Positions 13,374-20,068 of a stretch of DNA of 38,514 nucleotides are shown one piece after another. How positions within the stretch are numbered: the first letter of the stretch is position 1; each line of letters starts with the position of its first letter. The notes under the pieces were generated by a model, which was not told where the DNA came from, made no database searches, and saw nothing but the letters and a program-made list of their open reading frames with translations. Made by a program: the position numbers and the translations under genes. Source of the DNA: JBBQTU01 sp038213005. GTDB taxonomy: Bacteria; Planctomycetota; Phycisphaerae; Tepidisphaerales; Tepidisphaeraceae. The DNA is taken from contig JBBQTU010000009.1 of assembly GCA_038213005.1 (NCBI GenBank), positions 1-38,514 on the forward strand, read 5' to 3'.

Positions 13374-15413
13374 ATGGCTCGCATCACCCTGCCCGATGGA
13401 AGCGTCAAAGAACTCGCCGATGGCGGAAGCGTCTACCAGCTCGCCGAGCAGATCGGCAAGCGCCTGGCCCTCGCCGCCGTCGCCGCCAAAGTCGACGGCA
13501 AGATCGTCGACCTCTCCACCGGGCTCACCGGCGACCACACCGTCTCGATCCTCACCGAGCGAGATCCCGAATCGCTCACCGTGCTGCGCCACTCCACCGC
13601 CCATGTGATGGCCCAGGCCCTCCGCCGCCTCTATGGCCAGAAGGTCCAATACACCATCGGCCCGGTCATCGAGGGCGGGTTCTATTATGATGTCGAGCTG
13701 CCCAGCCCCATCTCCACCGAAGATCTTCCCGCCATCGAGAAGGAGATGCAGAAGGTCATCGACCAGCAGATCCCCTTCGTGCGCGAAAACGTAACCCCCA
13801 CCGACGCCAAGACCCGCCTTCAGGCCCAGCAGCAGCGATTCAAGGATGAGATCATCGACGAACTCGCGGCCGCCGGAGAGACCCACCTCTCGCTCTACCA
13901 GCAGGGCGAATTCCTCGACCTCTGCCGCGGCCCCCACATCCCCCACACCGGCAAGATCAAGGCGTTCAAACTCCTCTCCATCGCCGGCGCCTATTGGCGC
14001 GGCGATGCCAACCGCGAACAGCTCACCCGCATCTACGGCATCAGTTTCTTCGACAAGAAGGACCTCGAAGCCCACATGAAGCTTCTGGAAGAAGCCAAGA
14101 AGCGAGACCACCGCATCATCGGCCCGGCACTGGGGCTGTTCCACATCGACGAAAAGGTCGGCCAGGGCCTGGTCCTCTGGAAGCCCAAGGGCGCCACCGT
14201 CCGCCTGGAACTCCAGAAGTTCATCTCCGAGCACCTCAGCCGACAGGGCTACTCCCAGGTCTTCACCCCCCACATCGGCCGGCTCGAACTCTACAAGACC
14301 TCCGGCCATTACCCCTACTACCGCGAGAAGCAGTTTCCCCCGCTCATCGACACCGACCACCTCGACGCCCTCGCCAAGGAAGGCTGCACCTGCGCTGACC
14401 TGTGCAACCGCATGGAAAAAGGTGAGATCGACGGCTACCTGCTCAAGCCCATGAACTGCCCCCACCACATCCGCATCTACGCCAGCGAGCAGCACAGCTA
14501 CCGCGACCTGCCTATTCGCCTGGCCGAGTTCGGCACCGTCTATCGCTGGGAACAGTCCGGCGAACTTGGCGGCATGACCCGCGTCCGCGGATTCACCCAG
14601 GATGATGCCCACCTGTTCTGCATGGAAGAGCAGGTCCCGGCCGAGATCTCCGGCTGCCTCGAACTGGTCAAGATCGTCCTGTCCACCCTGGGCATCGACC
14701 AATACCGCGTCCGCGTGGGCCTGCGCGATCCCGACAGCGCCAAGTATGTCGGCGACCCGGCCCAGTGGGACAAGGCCGAAAAAGCGTGCAAAGATGCCGC
14801 CAGCGTCCTGGGCGTCAACTTCACCGTCGAACCCGGCGAAGCCGCCTTCTACGGCCCGAAAATCGACTTCGTCGTCCGCGATGCCCTCGGCCGCGAATGG
14901 CAGCTCGGCACGGTGCAGGTGGATTATCAGTTGCCCGAGCGTTTCGATCTTCACTACACCGGCGCGGACAACCAGCCGCATCGCCCGGTGATGATCCACC
15001 GCGCCCCCTTCGGCAGCATGGAACGGTTCATCGGCGTGCTGATCGAACACTTCGCCGGCGCGTTCCCCCTGTGGCTCGCCCCCATCCAGGCCGCAGTTCT
15101 GACCATCAGCGAAAAGTCCCAGGCCTACGGCCAGGAAGTCCTAGCCGCCCTCAAAGCCGCCGGCATCCGCTGCGAAGCCGACTTCGGCGCCGAAAAGATC
15201 GGCTCGAAGATCCGCAACCACCAGATCCTCAAAACCCCCTACATGCTGGTCCTGGGCGACCAGGAAGTCCAAGCCCGCAAAGTCGCCGTCCGCCACCGCA
15301 CCGGCGGCGACTGCGGCCAGTTCTCCCTGCAAGACTTCGTCCGCCTGACCCAGGAAGAAATCACCACCCGTAGCCTCAAACCCGCGTTCCAGCCGGTGGC
15401 GAAGGCAACCTGA
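13374..15413 (+). CDS. thrS: Threonyl-tRNA synthetase
   Basis: A 679-residue class II aminoacyl-tRNA synthetase that charges tRNA-Thr. Domains in order: TGS (about 1-62), the editing domain with HSTAH (73-77) and CRGPH (near 184), the catalytic core with motif 2 around YRWEQSGELGGMTRVRGF, and an anticodon-binding domain (about 570-665). The zinc ligands Cys in MNCPHH (near 362), His in DDAHLF (near 412) and His in MIHRAPFGS (near 541) are all present. Length is normal for the family, allowing for a short insertion (residues about 325-352, LAKEGCTCADLCNRMEKGE). GAGG lies 4 nt before the ATG. The upstream Thr-rich leader and terminator predict attenuation control. The 3' end is partially duplicated at 16538-16700. 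Confidence 0.97.
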   Translation: MARITLPDGSVKELADGGSVYQLAEQIGKRLALAAVAAKVDGKIVDLSTGLTGDHTVSILTERDPESLTVLRHSTAHVMAQALRRLYGQKVQYTIGPVIEGGFYYDVELPSPISTEDLPAIEKEMQKVIDQQIPFVRENVTPTDAKTRLQAQQQRFKDEIIDELAAAGETHLSLYQQGEFLDLCRGPHIPHTGKIKAFKLLSIAGAYWRGDANREQLTRIYGISFFDKKDLEAHMKLLEEAKKRDHRIIGPALGLFHIDEKVGQGLVLWKPKGATVRLELQKFISEHLSRQGYSQVFTPHIGRLELYKTSGHYPYYREKQFPPLIDTDHLDALAKEGCTCADLCNRMEKGEIDGYLLKPMNCPHHIRIYASEQHSYRDLPIRLAEFGTVYRWEQSGELGGMTRVRGFTQDDAHLFCMEEQVPAEISGCLELVKIVLSTLGIDQYRVRVGLRDPDSAKYVGDPAQWDKAEKACKDAASVLGVNFTVEPGEAAFYGPKIDFVVRDALGREWQLGTVQVDYQLPERFDLHYTGADNQPHRPVMIHRAPFGSMERFIGVLIEHFAGAFPLWLAPIQAAVLTISEKSQAYGQEVLAALKAAGIRCEADFGAEKIGSKIRNHQILKTPYMLVLGDQEVQARKVAVRHRTGGDCGQFSLQDFVRLTQEEITTRSLKPAFQPVAKAT

Positions 15414-15451
15414 GGGACGGATGCCCCTATATCACCGCCCGAGCATTGCGA

Positions 15452-15457
15452 TAGAAT
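15452..15457 (+). promoter_or_regulatory. -10 element of the nucleotidyltransferase operon
   Basis: TAGAAT (15452-15457), 9 nt before the ATG at 15467. The -35 region is weak. Confidence 0.4.
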
Positions 15458-15466
15458 GCCGAATGT

Positions 15467-15997
15467 ATGGCGACTATCGGCAAACAAGACATCCTCGCCG
15501 CTCTGACGCGCATCGGTGAACTGGCGGCCGCTCGAGGACAGCAACTGGACCTGTTGCTGCTGGGCGGCGGCGTCATGGTAATCGTCTTTGGGACACGCGA
15601 GGCCACCCGCGATCTCGATGTTGTGATCCTGTCGCCCTCCGATAGGGCACAGGTGCGAGCGCTCGCCGCCACTGTGGCCGAGGAGAAGAGTTGGCCGGCC
15701 GACTGGCTCAATGATGCGGCCAAGGGGTTCCTAACTGGGCCTGCGAGCGGCCCGATCATCTTCCAGTCGCGCGGCATTGTGGTGCGCCGTCCGACCATCG
15801 AGCAATTGCTTGCGATGAAGCTCTGTTCGTGGCGGGATGATGTGGACGTTGCCGATGCCCGCCGTCTGCTGCAGGAGTTGGGCGGATCTCAGGTGGAAAT
15901 CTGGGAGCGAATCAAGCCGCTCTTGCAGCCCGGCAGGGAACTGAAGGCTACCTACGCTTACGACGACCTATGGGAGGAACGGCATGATAAGCCTTGA
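15467..15997 (+). CDS. Nucleotidyltransferase-fold protein (DUF6036-like), toxin-antitoxin type
   Basis: A 176-residue protein. LLLLGGGVMVIVFGTREATRDLDVV (residues about 28-52) contains the GG/GS...D-x-D hallmark of the nucleotidyltransferase superfamily, with the DLD acidic pair, and the later PTIEQLLAMKLCSWRDDVD segment is as in DUF6036/AbiEii-like proteins. Such proteins are often found in small two-gene modules linked to plasmid or phage defence. No ribosome-binding site is needed if the mRNA is leaderless (TAGAAT 9 nt before the ATG). It overlaps its downstream partner by 14 bases. A rearranged second copy of this locus, lacking almost all of this gene, lies at 17143-17259. Confidence 0.7.
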   Translation: MATIGKQDILAALTRIGELAAARGQQLDLLLLGGGVMVIVFGTREATRDLDVVILSPSDRAQVRALAATVAEEKSWPADWLNDAAKGFLTGPASGPIIFQSRGIVVRRPTIEQLLAMKLCSWRDDVDVADARRLLQELGGSQVEIWERIKPLLQPGRELKATYAYDDLWEERHDKP

Positions 15998-16340
15998 GGA
16001 CATCGCCCACGCGGCACTGGATGGAGAGGCGCTCGCCCTCCGCAGTCTGGTCCAGGATTGGCTCGGCGCCACCGCACGGCTTGTCGACGTCGCCTGTCCG
16101 GCAACGCGCGATCCCGCAGTGCTGGCCGTGTCGGCCGCCCTGACCGAGCTATTCGCCGAACGAACGGGCCAGTCTGCGCCCGCCTGGACGAGTGTTGTGT
16201 CCGGGCTCCCAGAGGCAAGGTTTCTGGTTCGTTCGGCCGCCACGATGAAACACCTGCGACGAATGTGCGAGCAGGAATCACCCTGGCCTCTCAAGCGACG
16301 CAACCTCTTCGCACCCGCCGACTATCTACGCTTCGCGTAG
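15984..16340 (+). CDS. Partner of the nucleotidyltransferase, unknown function
   Basis: A 118-residue protein of unknown function. It begins ISLEDIAHAALDGEALALRS and ends in a basic, aromatic segment KRRNLFAPADYLRFA. It is predicted helical, without membrane segments or catalytic motifs. Its ATG has GGAGGAAC 4 nt upstream and overlaps the end of the nucleotidyltransferase gene by 14 bases, which implies translational coupling and joint function. The pairing resembles two-gene toxin-antitoxin modules; which one would be the antitoxin cannot be told. The first 24 codons recur in the decayed copy at 17205-17259. Confidence 0.6.
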   Translation: MISLEDIAHAALDGEALALRSLVQDWLGATARLVDVACPATRDPAVLAVSAALTELFAERTGQSAPAWTSVVSGLPEARFLVRSAATMKHLRRMCEQESPWPLKRRNLFAPADYLRFA

Positions 16341-16357
16341 ACCGGCATCCAATGTTC

Positions 16358-16394
16358 AGTGGAGCACGTCCGTGACGTGCTATCGGCCCAGCCC
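16358..16394. repeat. Palindromic repeat GAGCACGT..ACGTGCT, copy 1
   Basis: A 37-bp segment starting AGTGGAGCACGTCCGTGACG and ending TATCGGCCCAGCCC, with a GAGCACGTC/GACGTGCT inverted core. It recurs with three mismatches at 16699-16734. Confidence 0.7.
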
Positions 16395-16494
16395 ATCGTA
16401 GCACATGCGTCCCGCTTGTAGCGACGGCCGCCGCGGCGCAGCGGCACCCTTTGGCCAGCTCTTCGCCCACGCCGTCCGGGCTTTCGCCTATCCC

Positions 16495-16527
16495 GTAGGG
16501 TGCGGTCGGTACTCCGACCCACCTTGA
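16495..16527. repeat. GTAGGGT-type repeat unit
   Basis: CCCGTAGGGTGCGGTCGGTA followed by CTCCGACCCACCTTGA, related to units at 4750, 5475 and 26499. It directly borders the thrS fragment. Confidence 0.6.
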
Positions 16528-16537
16528 AGATCCGCCC

Positions 16538-16700
16538 ACATGGTGAGCATGGAGCACTCGAAAGTCCACATGCGCAAAGCCACCGCATCGACAGCGACTG
16601 CGGCCAGTTCTCCCTGGCAGACCTTGTCCGCCTCATCCAGGAAGAACTCACAACCCGCAGCCTGAAGCCAGCGTTCCAGCCAGTGGAACAAGCGAAATAG
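16538..16700 (+). pseudogene. thrS: Duplicated 3' fragment of thrS
   Basis: The frame reads DCGQFSLADLVRLIQEELTT, then RSLKPAFQPVEQAK and a TAG stop. This is a slightly diverged copy of the last 35 codons of thrS (DCGQFSLQDFVRLTQEEITT, RSLKPAFQPVAKAT). Nucleotide similarity extends further upstream to about 16538 (ACATGGTGAGCATGG against ACATGCTGGTCCTGG, and GTCCACATGCGCAAAG against GTCCAAGCCCGCAAAG), with an internal deletion of about 11 nt. Only the anticodon-domain tail is present, without a start, so it cannot make an enzyme. It starts next to a GTAGGGT-type repeat and is followed immediately by copy 2 of the GAGCACGT repeat. Confidence 0.88.
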
Positions 16701-16734
16701 TGGAGCACGTCTTTGACGTGCTGTCGGCCCAGCC
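16699..16734. repeat. Palindromic repeat GAGCACGT..ACGTGCT, copy 2
   Basis: AGTGGAGCACGTCTTTGACG then TGCTGTCGGCCCAGCC. It starts in the stop codon of the thrS fragment and is a direct repeat of 16358-16394. Confidence 0.7.
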
Positions 16735-17142
16735 TGCTGCAAGGACAACTTGAGCGCCGAGTGGCCAGGTGCATCACGGTTCGGCTCCCCGCCTCAGCCC
16801 CAGAGGGGCGACATGCAGTAGCCCATCGGCGTAAGCCAGTGGTATCTACACAAGTCGGATAGTGCGCGGCGTCCTCACCCGCACAGGCCCGGCCAGACAA
16901 TCTGATTTGCCGGAGGCCGAAATCGTTGGATTTGCTAAGAAACAGGCACTTGGCAGTGGCCGAAGCGTGCGGGCGAGGACGCCGCGCACTACTAATGCGG
17001 CGTGGTCGAGTTATGTAACCATCGGCGTAAGCCATGGGTTCGAGCAGCACGCGCGATCCCGAGCCCCAGAGGGGCGGCACAAGCTCTTACCGCCCAGCCG
17101 CGGGCCGATGGATCGAGAGGTTGCGTTTTGAGCCTCTGTGCT
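16735..17142. other. Repeat debris, no gene
   Basis: About 400 bases without a credible gene. It contains GCCCCAGAGGGGCG hairpin elements at 16797-16810 and 17064-17077, each associated with CCATCGGCGTAAGCCA (16824 and 17021), and the inverted pair at 16858-16999. Confidence 0.5.
16858..16999. repeat. Inverted pair of a GTGCGCGGCGTCCTC repeat
   Basis: TAGTGCGCGGCGTCCTCACC followed by CGCAC (16859-16883) recurs as its reverse complement, GTGCGGGCGAGGACGCCGCG followed by CACTA (about 16966-16990), with one mismatch. A third copy lies at 26698-26722. No transposase is enclosed. Confidence 0.6.
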
Positions 17143-17259
17143 TGTATCACCGGGGCGGGTCACTGCGATGGAATGCCCGATCGACGCCCTATGGGAGGAA
17201 CGGCATGGTAAGCCTTGAGGACATCGCCCAGCGCCGCACTGGATGGAGAGGCGCTGGAG
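17143..17259 (+). pseudogene. Decayed copy of the nucleotidyltransferase/partner locus
   Basis: 17143-17180 resembles the region just before the nucleotidyltransferase start (TATCACCG, GCGATGGAATGCC against GCGATAGAATGCC), and 17190-17255 matches 15969-16033 almost base for base, including TATGGGAGGAACGGCATG and the first 20 or so codons of the partner protein. A one-base insertion (CCCAGCGCCGC against CCCACGCGGC) shifts the frame. The roughly 500 bases that encode the nucleotidyltransferase itself are missing. Both genes are therefore dead in this copy. Confidence 0.8.
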
Positions 17260-17348
17260 ACATTGACGTTATCGCGCTTCCCCAATGCCAGCGTTCGGGT
17301 CAAATTGGCGCAAAGGTGACATCCCACACTTGCGATGGGCCATGTGGC

Positions 17349-17682
17349 TCAGGCTGCGGATCGGCGTTTGGATGTTGACTCCTGCATCAGCGCCTCGGCC
17401 GGGATTCCCAGGCCGCTGTGCAGGCGACGGATCATCTGGATGCTCAGGGACCGCTTGCCGTTGATGGCTTCAGGCTGGCCTGATCCATGCGAAAACCAAT
17501 AGCCTCGACGGGATCAGGCAAGTCGCAGGGGAACTGTCGCTTCTCGTACAGTTCCACGAGCACGCTGAGCAGTTCCAGTTCATCTCCCTGGGCGGTGTTC
17601 CTGCGGGCATCCATCAGTTCGTCGATCCGCCGCAATCGATGTGGTAGTCACGCCGCGTCTTGATCAATTTCGTCCAACTCAT
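17349..17682 (-). pseudogene. Broken HigA-type antitoxin
   Basis: Three frames together spell a HigA antitoxin (COG5499-like). The start MSWTKLIKTRRDYHI (ATG 17682, GAGG upstream) is followed after a frameshift by RRIDELMDARRNTAQGDELE, then LLSVLVELYEKRQFPCDLPD, PVEAIGFRMDQASLKP. The protein then skips the helix-turn-helix core and resumes in another frame as INGKRSLSIQMIRRLHSGLG and IPAEALMQE, ending in TGA at 17351-17349. The lost segment is the DNA-binding HTH, about 25 residues. With a frameshift and an internal deletion it cannot work as a repressor. Confidence 0.8.
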
Positions 17683-17711
17683 ACGACCTCCGCGTCGAGC
17701 TTGTCGTACGC
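17679..17711 (-). pseudogene. C-terminal scrap of a HigB-type toxin
   Basis: Directly upstream of the HigA remnant, AYDKLDAEVV ends in a TGA that overlaps the antitoxin ATG (ATGA). This is the usual end of HigB-like mRNA interferases (HAxYDxIDAxTV). Nothing further upstream is homologous; the Fic gene takes over. Confidence 0.55.
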
Positions 17712-17729
17712 CTATCTCGGCCGGCGTCA

Positions 17730-18908
17730 TCACTCGGTGCCCTTCTGCTCTGGAACCAGCCGCGCGGGTTCCTCCAGAATCTCCAGGATGCCGCGTGCGC
17801 AATAAGCTCGGTCGCGTTTCGCCTCGCTCACCGCGTGGACGATGCCCTTCTCTTCAAGCACCGCAATGGCTCGAGAAGCCGTGTTGTACGATGTCTTGAT
17901 ATCTCGCTGCACACTCCGCACGGTGAGGAAGGGATTCGCCGCCAGTAACTCAACCACCAGCAGTGCCGCACGCGAGCCGGCCACCATCTTCCGCCATGTT
18001 TCAAGTTGCTGGTTGATCCGCCGGGCGCGCGACAGGGCATCCTCGGACTGACGGGCCACCGCCCGAAGGAAATACTCCAGCCAGCCCGACCAGTCGCCGC
18101 GTTCACTCACCGCGCTCAGACCCTCGTAATAGTCCCGGCGTGTCGCCTCGAAGAATGCACTGACATACAGCAGCGGCGATGGCAGAATCTCCCGCTCGAC
18201 CAGAAAAAGGGTGATCAGCAGCCGCCCGACCCGGCCATTGCCATCAAGGAACGGGTGGATGGCCTCAAACTGATAATGCGCCAAGGCAATCTGTACCAAT
18301 GGCGGCAGCGATCGGTCATGCAGGAACTTCTCCCAAGCTCCCAGGCAATCCATCATTGCATCCGGCGGAGGGGGAACGTAACGGGCATCCTGGAGCGTAC
18401 ACCCGGCCGGCCCAATCCAGTTCTGCGAACGCCGAAACTCCCCCGGCGTCGCGCGGTCGCCACGCACCCCGCGCATCAGCTTCTCGTGAATCTCTCGCAC
18501 CAGGCGCAGACATAGGGGCAGCGTCTTGAGTCGTTCCATGCCGTGTTCCAATGCAGCGACATAGTTACTCACCTCCAGCAGATCATCGGGACTGCGTGAA
18601 ACCACCGCACCAGCTTCCGCCGCCAGCAACTCCCCCAGCGTTGCCTGCGTGCCCTCGATCCTGCTGGAAAGAACAGCCTCCCTGCGGACAAACGGCCGAA
18701 TCAGCACGTGCGGATTTGGCAGTCGCCGCCCTTCGCCCGCTAAACGCCCCAGGAGTTGATCGGCGTCAGACAGAGCGCGTACGAGTTTGTCCGACCATAC
18801 CAGCTTGGGTGGCAGCGGATCAGGATGGAAGGCCCGGTATCCCGCCAGCACCCGGACCCACCGCCCGGGAAGCGCTGACGCAGAGATGAGCTTCCTCGTT
18901 GACATCAT
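17730..18908 (-). CDS. Fic-domain AMPylase with N-terminal inhibitory helix
   Basis: A 392-residue protein (391 from the second ATG at 18905). The catalytic loop HPFLDGNGRVGR is complete (His near 218), so nucleotide transfer, typically AMPylation of a protein, is expected. The N-terminal SSRIEGT (near 81-87) matches the (S/T)xxxE(G/N) inhibitory motif of class II Fic proteins, whose Glu blocks ATP binding until relieved. The C-terminal ~90 residues contain a winged-helix-like segment (ANPFLTVRSVQRDIKTSYNT), common in this family and possibly DNA-binding. The target is unknown. A TATTAT -10-like box lies 4 nt before the ATG. The gene is intact, although it stands beside dead TA genes. Confidence 0.88.
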   Translation of the reverse strand: MMSTRKLISASALPGRWVRVLAGYRAFHPDPLPPKLVWSDKLVRALSDADQLLGRLAGEGRRLPNPHVLIRPFVRREAVLSSRIEGTQATLGELLAAEAGAVVSRSPDDLLEVSNYVAALEHGMERLKTLPLCLRLVREIHEKLMRGVRGDRATPGEFRRSQNWIGPAGCTLQDARYVPPPPDAMMDCLGAWEKFLHDRSLPPLVQIALAHYQFEAIHPFLDGNGRVGRLLITLFLVEREILPSPLLYVSAFFEATRRDYYEGLSAVSERGDWSGWLEYFLRAVARQSEDALSRARRINQQLETWRKMVAGSRAALLVVELLAANPFLTVRSVQRDIKTSYNTASRAIAVLEEKGIVHAVSEAKRDRAYCARGILEILEEPARLVPEQKGTE

Positions 18909-19106
18909 GGAAATAATAACCCAGCTATTTCCAAAGTACAGCACAATTGGCAACAAGCCTGCCCCTTGTTGCCACGGCCGCAATCCGCCACGCAAATGCG
19001 CACACGCACCCCGCACTTAGCCCGTTCGACACCGCCGCACTCATCGGATTTCGCACTTCCGGTCTCCCCGCGGATTCTCTGCATTACAAAGGCTTGAAAC
19101 GTGAAG

Positions 19107-19112
19107 TAGAAT
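19107..19112 (+). promoter_or_regulatory. -10 element of infC
   Basis: TAGAAT, giving a predicted start near 19119 and a leader of about 130 nt. The -35 hexamer is poor. Confidence 0.35.
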
Positions 19113-19235
19113 CACTCACAATGGTGTCCGGTGTGGCCGGAGTGTGTGGACCGTGGCCAACACCCTGTGCGAATTGTCCTCTTCGACCCCCGTCGGGTGT
19201 GCCCGGATGGGTCGGTCGGTCCGCGGTCTTGTTGC

Positions 19236-19240
19236 AGGAG
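19236..19240 (+). promoter_or_regulatory. Ribosome-binding site deciding the infC AUU start
   Basis: AGGAG, 7 nt before the ATT at 19248-19250. It rules out the upstream GTG at 19131 as the start. Confidence 0.75.
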
Positions 19241-19247
19241 TCCGGCT

Positions 19248-19934
19248 ATTTCTACCAATTATCGCCACAACGAACAGATTCGCATTTCCCCCGTGCGAGT
19301 CGTCAATGATCAGGAAGAGCAGCTTGGCGTTCTTCCCACCGCAGAAGCCATCCGCATGGCCCGCGAGCAGGGAATGGACCTGGTCGAAGTGGCGCCTAAC
19401 GCGCGCCCGCCGGTGTGCCGAATCATGGATTACGGCAAGTGGCGCTATCTCCAGCAGAAGAAGGAGGATCGCTCACGCGCCAACGCCAAAGGCGGTCAGC
19501 TCAAGGAACTCAAGTTTCGCACCGTTCGCATCGGCGACAATGACCTCCTGGTCAAAGTCACTCGCGCCCGCGAGTTCCTCACCGAAGGCAACAAGGTCCA
19601 GTTCACCCTGCAGTTCCGTGGCCGTGAAATGGCCCACCTGAACCTTGGCCGCGATCTGATGGACAAGGTCAAGAAGGAACTCACCGACTGCAGCAAGGTC
19701 GAGCGCGATGCCAAGATGGAAGGCCGGCGCATGACGCTGGTCCTCCAACCCGAACGCAAGACCGGCAAGGCTCCCAAGGCCGACAAGGGCGATCACGCCG
19801 CACAAGCCGGCACCGGCGAACGTCTGAAGATCCAGATGCCCGCGGGCGCCACGGCACCCAAGCCCCCCGCCGCTCCCGCCGCTGCTGCGCCGGCCCCGGT
19901 GGCCGCTGCCGCCGGCCCTGCGACGAACCCGTAA
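19248..19934 (+). CDS. infC: Translation initiation factor IF-3, AUU start
   Basis: A 228-residue protein that binds the 30S subunit and checks the start codon-initiator tRNA pairing. The N-domain (HNEQIRISPVRVVNDQEEQLG, VLPTAEAIRMAREQGMDLVE), the lysine-rich linker (DYGKWRYLQQKKE) and the C-domain (KELKFRTVRIGDNDLLVKVT, FRGREMAHLNLGRDLMDKVK) are complete. After residue ~175 there is an unusual tail of about 50 residues rich in Lys and then Ala/Pro. The start is taken as ATT at 19248: AGGAG ends 7 nt upstream, and no ATG, GTG or TTG lies between that and the conserved domain. AUU is the known autoregulatory start codon of infC. rpmI and rplT, its usual followers, are absent. Confidence 0.93.
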   Translation: MSTNYRHNEQIRISPVRVVNDQEEQLGVLPTAEAIRMAREQGMDLVEVAPNARPPVCRIMDYGKWRYLQQKKEDRSRANAKGGQLKELKFRTVRIGDNDLLVKVTRAREFLTEGNKVQFTLQFRGREMAHLNLGRDLMDKVKKELTDCSKVERDAKMEGRRMTLVLQPERKTGKAPKADKGDHAAQAGTGERLKIQMPAGATAPKPPAAPAAAAPAPVAAAAGPATNP

Positions 19935-19960
19935 GCCAGTCAAGCACTGCAAACACAAAC

Positions 19961-20004
19961 ACAGCGTGCCAGGTCAACCCTTTGACCTGGCACGCTGTCT
20001 TTTT
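19961..20004. terminator. Strong terminator between infC and dnaA
   Basis: ACAGCGTGCCAGGTCAA (19961-19977) and TTGACCTGGCACGCTGT (19982-19998) form a perfect 17-bp stem around a 4-nt loop CCCT, followed by CTTTTTC on the plus strand. It serves infC, and with GTGTTTGTGTTTG on the other strand probably also the convergent dnaA. Confidence 0.92.
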
Positions 20005-20068
20005 CGGCCACCGCCCGCACGATTGCGGTCACCCCATGCGGCGCGGCACTGATGGCGGCAAGAACCAC

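Larger units (their letters stand above)
16341..16537. other. Repeat debris, no gene
   Basis: About 200 bases holding one copy of a palindromic repeat (16358-16394) and one GTAGGGT-type unit (16495-16527). No coding frame is credible. Confidence 0.5.
18909..19247. other. Intergenic region and infC leader
   Basis: A divergent gap between fic and infC. It holds a TAGAAT box at 19107-19112 and then a ~130-nt leader. The leader can fold: GGTGT and GGCC near 19129-19137 pair with GGCC and ACACC near 19153-19162, and CGGG-TGTG-CCCG (19195-19206) sits inside a GACCC/GGGTC stem. A structured infC leader is plausible, but no known motif is identified. Confidence 0.4.

Noticed and set aside
13185..15050. 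A 621-codon minus-strand frame opposite thrS
   Set aside because: It is complementary to the complete thrS gene and has the Asp/Gly/Val/Leu-rich composition usual for antisense frames of GC-rich genes.
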